9,189 nt of DNA from assembly GCA_013043915.1 (NCBI GenBank), contig JABEVH010000002.1, positions 1 through 9,189 on the forward strand. Direction: 5' to 3'. How positions within the stretch are numbered: position 1 is the first letter of the stretch; each line of letters begins with the position of its first letter. Made by a program: the position numbers and the translations under genes. Below the pieces are notes generated by a model, which was not told where the DNA came from, ran no database searches, and worked only from the letters and a program-made list of their open reading frames with translations. The DNA is from Pseudomonadales bacterium (GTDB lineage Bacteria; Pseudomonadota; Gammaproteobacteria; Pseudomonadales; Moraxellaceae). Shown here piece after piece: positions 5,192 to 9,189 of the stretch.

Positions 5192-6988
5192 GTGAAAAAA
5201 TACAGTTATTTAATGGCAGCCTTAACGCTACCATCATTCGTTTATGCGGATGATGAAATAGTTATCACACCTAACCGCGTGGAACAACCCGCAGAATCTG
5301 CGCTTGCAGCCACCACCGTGGTCACCCATGAACAAATCATGGCCAACCCCAGCATGGATATCGGTCAGCTTCTGGCCAATTTTGCCGGTCTTGATGTCGT
5401 ACGCAGCGGCGGCCCTGGCCAGCAAACTTCCGTATTCATACGCGGCGCCAACTCCAACCAGACTCTGGTTCTGATCGATGGTGTCCCCGTCAACACAGGC
5501 ACCTCTGGCGGCGTTAATCTGCAGTACTTGCTCAACCCTATGGATATCGACCATATTGAAGTCGTACGCGGCCCACGCTCCAGTCTTTACGGCTCACAGG
5601 CAGTGGGTGGTGTCATCAACATCATTACTCACCGCGCCGGCAAAACATCCACGGAGCTGCAGCTCACTGCCGGTACTGAGCAGACAAGACAAACCGATCT
5701 ACGTCAGGATATACAGGCCGGAGCCTTCCATGCCTCAGCCAATGTCGGCAATGACAATACGCAAGGGTACCCTCAGTTCTACCCCTCGGTGCTGAACCCG
5801 TCTACACCCAATGGCAATTTTCAGCATCACGGCAGCACCTCACTTTCTTGGCATGATCAAACGACACAAGTCGATGCGGCTTATCACCAAGAACTCGGCC
5901 TTAACCAATACCTGGACTATAACAACAATCCGGTAGAGCAGAACTTTTACAACAGCCAAGGTGACGTCAACGTACAATGGCAACCGATTTCTGCATGGAA
6001 ATCGACCCTTAATACCTCACGTATTATCGACAACATAGCCCAACGGCAAAGCTCTGATTTCGCCTACACCGGTCAAAATCGTGTCGACTGGCAAAATGAC
6101 ATCATTTTACATTCAGGCAATAACCTGACCGTGGGTAGCACCTATACCGACCAGCATAATAATGCCAGTGAATATGGCACCCTGTATAACAACACGTTTA
6201 ATACCTGGGCCAACTACCTGCAGGACCGCTGGCAGATCGGTAATTTCAGTTCCCAGGTAGCAGGACGCTATGAGTCCAGCGACACCTGGGGACACCATCT
6301 AACGGGCGAGTTGACCTTGGGATACGCCCTGTCAGCCAACAGTTCGGTCTATACCACCCACAACACGGCTTTCAGCGCGCCCACGGGTGATCAGCTTTAT
6401 GGTTACGGCGGCAACCCCTTGCTGCATCCAGAAACAGCCAGCAACTACGAAGTGGGTAGCAAAAACCAATGGGATGCCTGGGAACTCAACCTGGCTCTTT
6501 ACCGCAATCAGGTCAGCAACCTGATTCAATACGTCGTCACTAACCCCGCCACCTACAGCGGTGAAAATGAAAATGTAAATCAAGCCCTGTTACGTGGCTT
6601 TGAAACAACGCTAGGCTATCATCAAGGACCTTGGGGGATTCATTCTGAGCTGGACCTGACGCGAGCCACCGATTTGAGTACCCTGCAGGACCTGCTGCGC
6701 CGCCCACGTCAGACCTGGACAACTAACGTCGATTATAGCCATGAAGCATGGCACTTGCAGGCCAGCTGGCTAACAGCAGGTCAAAGCCAAGACTATAGCG
6801 GCATTCATCTCGCCGGCTATGGCATTGTTAATCTCACCGCACAATGGCAGGCGCTAAAATGGCTAACACTGCAAAGCGGCATCCAGAACGTGGCCAATCA
6901 CACCTATGGCCAGGCAGCCAACAGCAGCACCTCCCTCTATCGCGCCCAACCCCGCCTGTACACGGCCGGCGTCGATATCACCTACTAA
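5192..6988 (+). CDS. btuB: BtuB, TonB-dependent outer-membrane cobalamin receptor
   Basis: The protein carries vitamin B12 across the outer membrane using TonB energy. From GTG 5192 it has 598 residues, close to the 614 of E. coli BtuB. A signal peptide (1-19, cut after VYA) leads directly to a TonB box, DEIVITPNRVEQP (21-33), like E. coli's DTLVVTANRFEQP. The plug domain follows (about 40-150), with QQTSVFIRGANSNQTLVLIDGVPVN-type sequence and VVRGPRSSLYGSQAVGGVINIIT. The remaining residues form the beta-barrel, ending in the aromatic VDITY expected for Bam assembly. GTG 5192 is preferred because GAGG lies 8 nt upstream and a clean signal peptide begins there. In-frame ATGs at 5162 and 5174 and TTG 5126 only add residues that spoil the signal peptide. 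It is controlled by the upstream B12 riboswitch and followed closely by the adenosyltransferase gene. Confidence 0.93.
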   Translation: MKKYSYLMAALTLPSFVYADDEIVITPNRVEQPAESALAATTVVTHEQIMANPSMDIGQLLANFAGLDVVRSGGPGQQTSVFIRGANSNQTLVLIDGVPVNTGTSGGVNLQYLLNPMDIDHIEVVRGPRSSLYGSQAVGGVINIITHRAGKTSTELQLTAGTEQTRQTDLRQDIQAGAFHASANVGNDNTQGYPQFYPSVLNPSTPNGNFQHHGSTSLSWHDQTTQVDAAYHQELGLNQYLDYNNNPVEQNFYNSQGDVNVQWQPISAWKSTLNTSRIIDNIAQRQSSDFAYTGQNRVDWQNDIILHSGNNLTVGSTYTDQHNNASEYGTLYNNTFNTWANYLQDRWQIGNFSSQVAGRYESSDTWGHHLTGELTLGYALSANSSVYTTHNTAFSAPTGDQLYGYGGNPLLHPETASNYEVGSKNQWDAWELNLALYRNQVSNLIQYVVTNPATYSGENENVNQALLRGFETTLGYHQGPWGIHSELDLTRATDLSTLQDLLRRPRQTWTTNVDYSHEAWHLQASWLTAGQSQDYSGIHLAGYGIVNLTAQWQALKWLTLQSGIQNVANHTYGQAANSSTSLYRAQPRLYTAGVDITY

Positions 6989-6998
6989 GGAGTTCAGC

Positions 6999-7550
6999 AT
7001 GGGCTACCGTTTGAGCAAAATTTACACCCGCACCGGTGATGACGGCACCACGGGGCTGGCCGACGGTAGCCGTGTTCCCAAGGATGATATGCGCATGGAG
7101 GTGCTAGGCTGTATCGATGAACTCAGTTCTGCTGTGGGCATGGTACGTTGCGAACTTGCAACCTCCCATGAACTGAGTCCCGTCTTGCGGGACATTCAGC
7201 AGCAACTGCTCAACCTTGGCGGCGACTTGGCCATGCCAGGCATGCTACTGCTTGCTGAAACGGTCACGCTGGAACTTGAACAAGGCATGGATCGCATGAA
7301 CGAGACATTAGCTCCTTTGCGGGAATTTATTCTGCCTGGTGGCAACCGTGCTGCAGCTGCCTGTCATTTGGCTCGATCTATTGCACGGCGTACCGAACGA
7401 CGCATGGTGAGTCTGAACCGGGAACACTCCCTGCCGCCTCGGCTCATGCGTTATATCAATCGCTTGTCTGACTGGCTGTTTGTGGCCTCACGACAGTTGG
7501 TCAGCCAAGAAGGGGGCCAGGAAATACAATGGGACCGTAGCAACGGCTAA
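6999..7550 (+). CDS. pduO: PduO-type corrinoid adenosyltransferase
   Basis: This 183-residue enzyme transfers the adenosyl group of ATP to cob(I)alamin, making adenosylcobalamin in the cytoplasm. The N-terminal ATP-binding motif YTRTGDDGTTGL (9-20) is diagnostic of the PduO/MMAB family (Cob_adeno_trans), distinct from the BtuR/CobO family. Later family blocks are LGCIDELSSAVGMVR, FILPGGNRAAAACHLARSIARRTERR and YINRLSDWLFVASRQ. The length is normal for the family. ATG 6999 is chosen because AAGGAG (6987-6992), overlapping the btuB stop, lies 6 nt upstream. A longer frame from 6906 lies inside btuB and has no site. The gap to btuB is 10 nt, so both are read from the riboswitch-controlled transcript. 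The symbol pduO denotes the family; there are no propanediol-utilisation genes here. Its stop overlaps that of the convergent aceF by 4 bp. Confidence 0.92.
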   Translation: MGYRLSKIYTRTGDDGTTGLADGSRVPKDDMRMEVLGCIDELSSAVGMVRCELATSHELSPVLRDIQQQLLNLGGDLAMPGMLLLAETVTLELEQGMDRMNETLAPLREFILPGGNRAAAACHLARSIARRTERRMVSLNREHSLPPRLMRYINRLSDWLFVASRQLVSQEGGQEIQWDRSNG

Positions 7551-9121
7551 AGCAGCAAGCGTCGCACATCGCCGAGCACTTCCGCTAAGGCTGTGGTAAA
7601 CCGAGCTGCCAAGGCGCCATCGATGACTCTATGATCGTAGGTCAGGGATAGGGGCAACATCAGGCGAGGACGAAAGGCCTCGCCATCCCATACCGGCTGC
7701 AAGGATGCTCGAGAAACCCCCAAAATAGCGACCTGTGGCCAATTAACCACCGGAGTAAACGCTGTTCCTCCTATCCCCCCTAACGATGAAATGGTAAAAC
7801 ATCCTCCCGCCATATCCTCAGGTCGCAAGCGCTGATCGCGCGCCAACACCGATGCTTCACCCAAGCGCCGGGCAATGTCTGTAATTCCATGGCGATCACA
7901 ATCATGCAGCACAGGAACAACCAGCCCTCCTTCTGTATCTACAGCCACGCCGATATGTATCCAGTGCTTGAGAAATATACCTTCCCCATCAGCCCGCAAC
8001 TCGCTATTAAAGCGAGGAAATCGTTGCAAAACATGGGCACAGGCACGTACAAGAAAAGCCAATAGGGTAAGGTTAACACCCTGAGCTTTTAACGCCACCT
8101 TCTCCTGCAATCGAAAGGCTTCCAGGTCAGTGATATCCGCTAAATCAAACTGGGTAACCGGCACCACCTCAGCAGCTGCATGCGCCAGATGCTGAGCACT
8201 ATAGCGCTGGATACGTGAAAACGGCTGGTTTTCGACTTCGCCATAGCGGCGCAGCGCTGTTTCCTGATCAGCTACCGATCGTGCTAAAGGAACAGTTACC
8301 TGGGAAGCTACCTTGGTCTGACTCAACTGCTGCCGGACAAAAGCCTGAATATCTTCCTTTAAAATACGCTCATGTGGTCCATGCCCCTCGACGCGAGCCA
8401 GATCCACGCCGAGTTCACGCGCCATCCGCCTGACGGCTGGACCTGCATGCACACGGGTGGTTGCTTCAACACTGAGGGCAGGCTCTTGTCTTACCACAGT
8501 AAGAGGAGTTCCCGCCGTGGGGACAGCTTTTTCTGGCTGCGGTGATGAATCTCCGCGCTCTTCAGCCCTCGTTTGCAGGACCAGTAAATCCTGACCTGAT
8601 ACCACAGCATCACCGACCTGAACCAACCAGCGCACGACTGTACCCATCAGCGTACTCGGTACTTCCATCGTAGCCTTGGCTGACTCCAACACCATGACCG
8701 ATTGTTCCCTGGCAACGACTTGTCCTGGCTGAACCATCAACTCCAACACATGAGCAGCTTCCGTACCTAAATCAGGAGCTTTAAGTATGTTTTCAGGCTT
8801 AATGTCGATTTTGGCTTCCAGGGTAGCTAGTTTTTGTGTGGCCTGCTCAAGGGCCGCTTCGAGATCAAGCCCTGAGCTTGCAACCGCCCCTGCTTCCACA
8901 ACGACCATAGCATCACCCGTCCGCACTGACTGCCCCAAGACAGCCAACACCTCGACCACCCTGCCTGCCATCGGCGCTGGAACCTCCATGGTAGCCTTGG
9001 CCGACTCCAGCACCATCACCGTCTGTTCCAACTGCAGATCCTGCCCAGGCAGAACCCTGACCTCAATAACCGACGCATCATCTGTTCCCAGATCGGGAAA
9101 GTGCAGCGTTTTAAGCGTCAT
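7547..9121 (-). CDS. aceF: Dihydrolipoyllysine acetyltransferase (E2) of pyruvate dehydrogenase
   Basis: This is the core E2 subunit, moving acetyl groups from E1 via swinging lipoyl arms to coenzyme A. The 524 residues hold two lipoyl domains (about 3-77 and 113-185), each with ESAKATMEVP; the lipoylated lysines are Lys42 and Lys149. An E3/E1-binding domain spans about 224-262 (VHAGPAVRRMARELGVDLARVEGHGPHERILKEDIQAF), and the catalytic domain about 297-524. The catalytic DHRVIDG signature places His497 and Asp501, and TISSLGGIGGTAFTPVVNWPQVAILGVSR is typical. The linker between the lipoyl domains (80-110) is charged and helical-looking rather than Ala/Pro-rich, while that before the binding domain (186-222) is Pro-containing. 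AGGAG (complement of 9128-9132) lies 6 nt before the start. It directly follows the end of aceE on the same strand. Confidence 0.93.
   Translation of the reverse strand: MTLKTLHFPDLGTDDASVIEVRVLPGQDLQLEQTVMVLESAKATMEVPAPMAGRVVEVLAVLGQSVRTGDAMVVVEAGAVASSGLDLEAALEQATQKLATLEAKIDIKPENILKAPDLGTEAAHVLELMVQPGQVVAREQSVMVLESAKATMEVPSTLMGTVVRWLVQVGDAVVSGQDLLVLQTRAEERGDSSPQPEKAVPTAGTPLTVVRQEPALSVEATTRVHAGPAVRRMARELGVDLARVEGHGPHERILKEDIQAFVRQQLSQTKVASQVTVPLARSVADQETALRRYGEVENQPFSRIQRYSAQHLAHAAAEVVPVTQFDLADITDLEAFRLQEKVALKAQGVNLTLLAFLVRACAHVLQRFPRFNSELRADGEGIFLKHWIHIGVAVDTEGGLVVPVLHDCDRHGITDIARRLGEASVLARDQRLRPEDMAGGCFTISSLGGIGGTAFTPVVNWPQVAILGVSRASLQPVWDGEAFRPRLMLPLSLTYDHRVIDGALAARFTTALAEVLGDVRRLLL
8661..9029 (-). 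repeat. Intragenic repeat encoding the two lipoyl attachment sites of aceF
   Basis: The 48-bp segments at 8661-8708 and 8982-9029 are identical at 41 positions by my count. Each encodes the lysine-bearing hairpin of a lipoyl domain (ESAKATMEVP core). They reflect an old domain duplication, possibly kept similar by gene conversion. Flanking parts of the two domains are more divergent. Confidence 0.75.
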
Positions 9122-9137
9122 GCTGATCTCCTATCGT

Positions 9138-9189
9138 TCAGGCTCGTGCGGGATAGATGGCATCCACGGGGATACGAAAACGCGCTAAC
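9138..9189 (-). CDS. aceE: C-terminal end of AceE, pyruvate dehydrogenase E1 (partial)
   Basis: Only the last 16 codons are in the window: LARFRIPVDAIYPARA and a TGA stop (complement of 9138-9140). They align without gaps to the C-terminus of E. coli-type homodimeric AceE (IAKFNIDADKVNPRLA as I recall it), sharing the A-[KR]-F-x-I core, an Asp, a Pro and the final Ala. The gap to the aceF start is 16 nt, as expected for an aceEF operon. The identification rests on a short match plus gene order; the rest lies outside the window. Confidence 0.6.
   Translation of the reverse strand, partial: LARFRIPVDAIYPARA

Noticed and set aside
6906..6998. N-terminal extension of the adenosyltransferase
   Set aside because: It overlaps the 3' end of btuB and has no family similarity; the ATG at 6999 has a strong AAGGAG site at the right distance.
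8787..9188. 133-codon open frame on the plus strand
   Set aside because: It is antisense to the lipoyl domains of aceF and the end of aceE; its Ser/Thr/Ala-rich translation is typical of a shadow frame.

Overview
The window looks like chromosomal DNA of a Gram-negative, sulfur-oxidising proteobacterium. An outer-membrane TonB-dependent B12 receptor with its own cobalamin riboswitch, and an AceE/AceF-type pyruvate dehydrogenase, point to a Gram-negative proteobacterium. A fused DoxD-DoxA thiosulfate:quinone oxidoreductase, next to exported partner proteins, points to a chemolithotrophic sulfur oxidiser. Fused DoxDA is best known from Acidithiobacillus, so that lineage or a relative is my best guess. 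It is an inference, not proven by the sequence.

Layout, left to right. (1) 1-849: C-terminal part of a response regulator. Its receiver domain is broken near the window edge and its GGDEF domain has lost the GGDEF motif. (2) 887-1597: a protein with the fold signature of a REP-associated tyrosine transposase (RAYT), but with the first HUH histidine and the catalytic tyrosine replaced, so probably inactive as a nuclease. (3) 1602-1958: a small DUF1304-family membrane protein. (4) 2032-4833: a tightly spaced three-gene set: a Tat-exported DsrE-like protein with one cysteine, a Sec-exported ModA-like solute-binding protein with no transporter beside it, and fused DoxDA. Together they look like a periplasm-facing thiosulfate-oxidation module feeding electrons to the quinone pool. 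(5) 4834-7550: a cobalamin unit. A B12 riboswitch is followed by a leader whose last hairpin contains the btuB Shine-Dalgarno sequence and ends in a T-run. btuB (outer-membrane uptake) follows, then a PduO-type corrinoid adenosyltransferase 10 nt downstream. B12 would therefore control both its import and its conversion to adenosylcobalamin. (6) 9189-7547 on the minus strand: the last codons of aceE, then aceF with two lipoyl domains. aceF meets the adenosyltransferase gene tail to tail, with stop codons overlapping by 4 bp.

All plus-strand genes from 1 to 7550 are co-oriented. The clearest break is the riboswitch leader at 4834-5191, the only stretch over 300 bases without a gene. No tRNA, rRNA, CRISPR array, complete insertion sequence or prophage gene was seen. 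The most interesting points are the DsrE-like/solute-binding/DoxDA cassette, the dual-purpose hairpin in front of btuB, the inactivated RAYT-like protein, and the response regulator with disrupted receiver and output domains.
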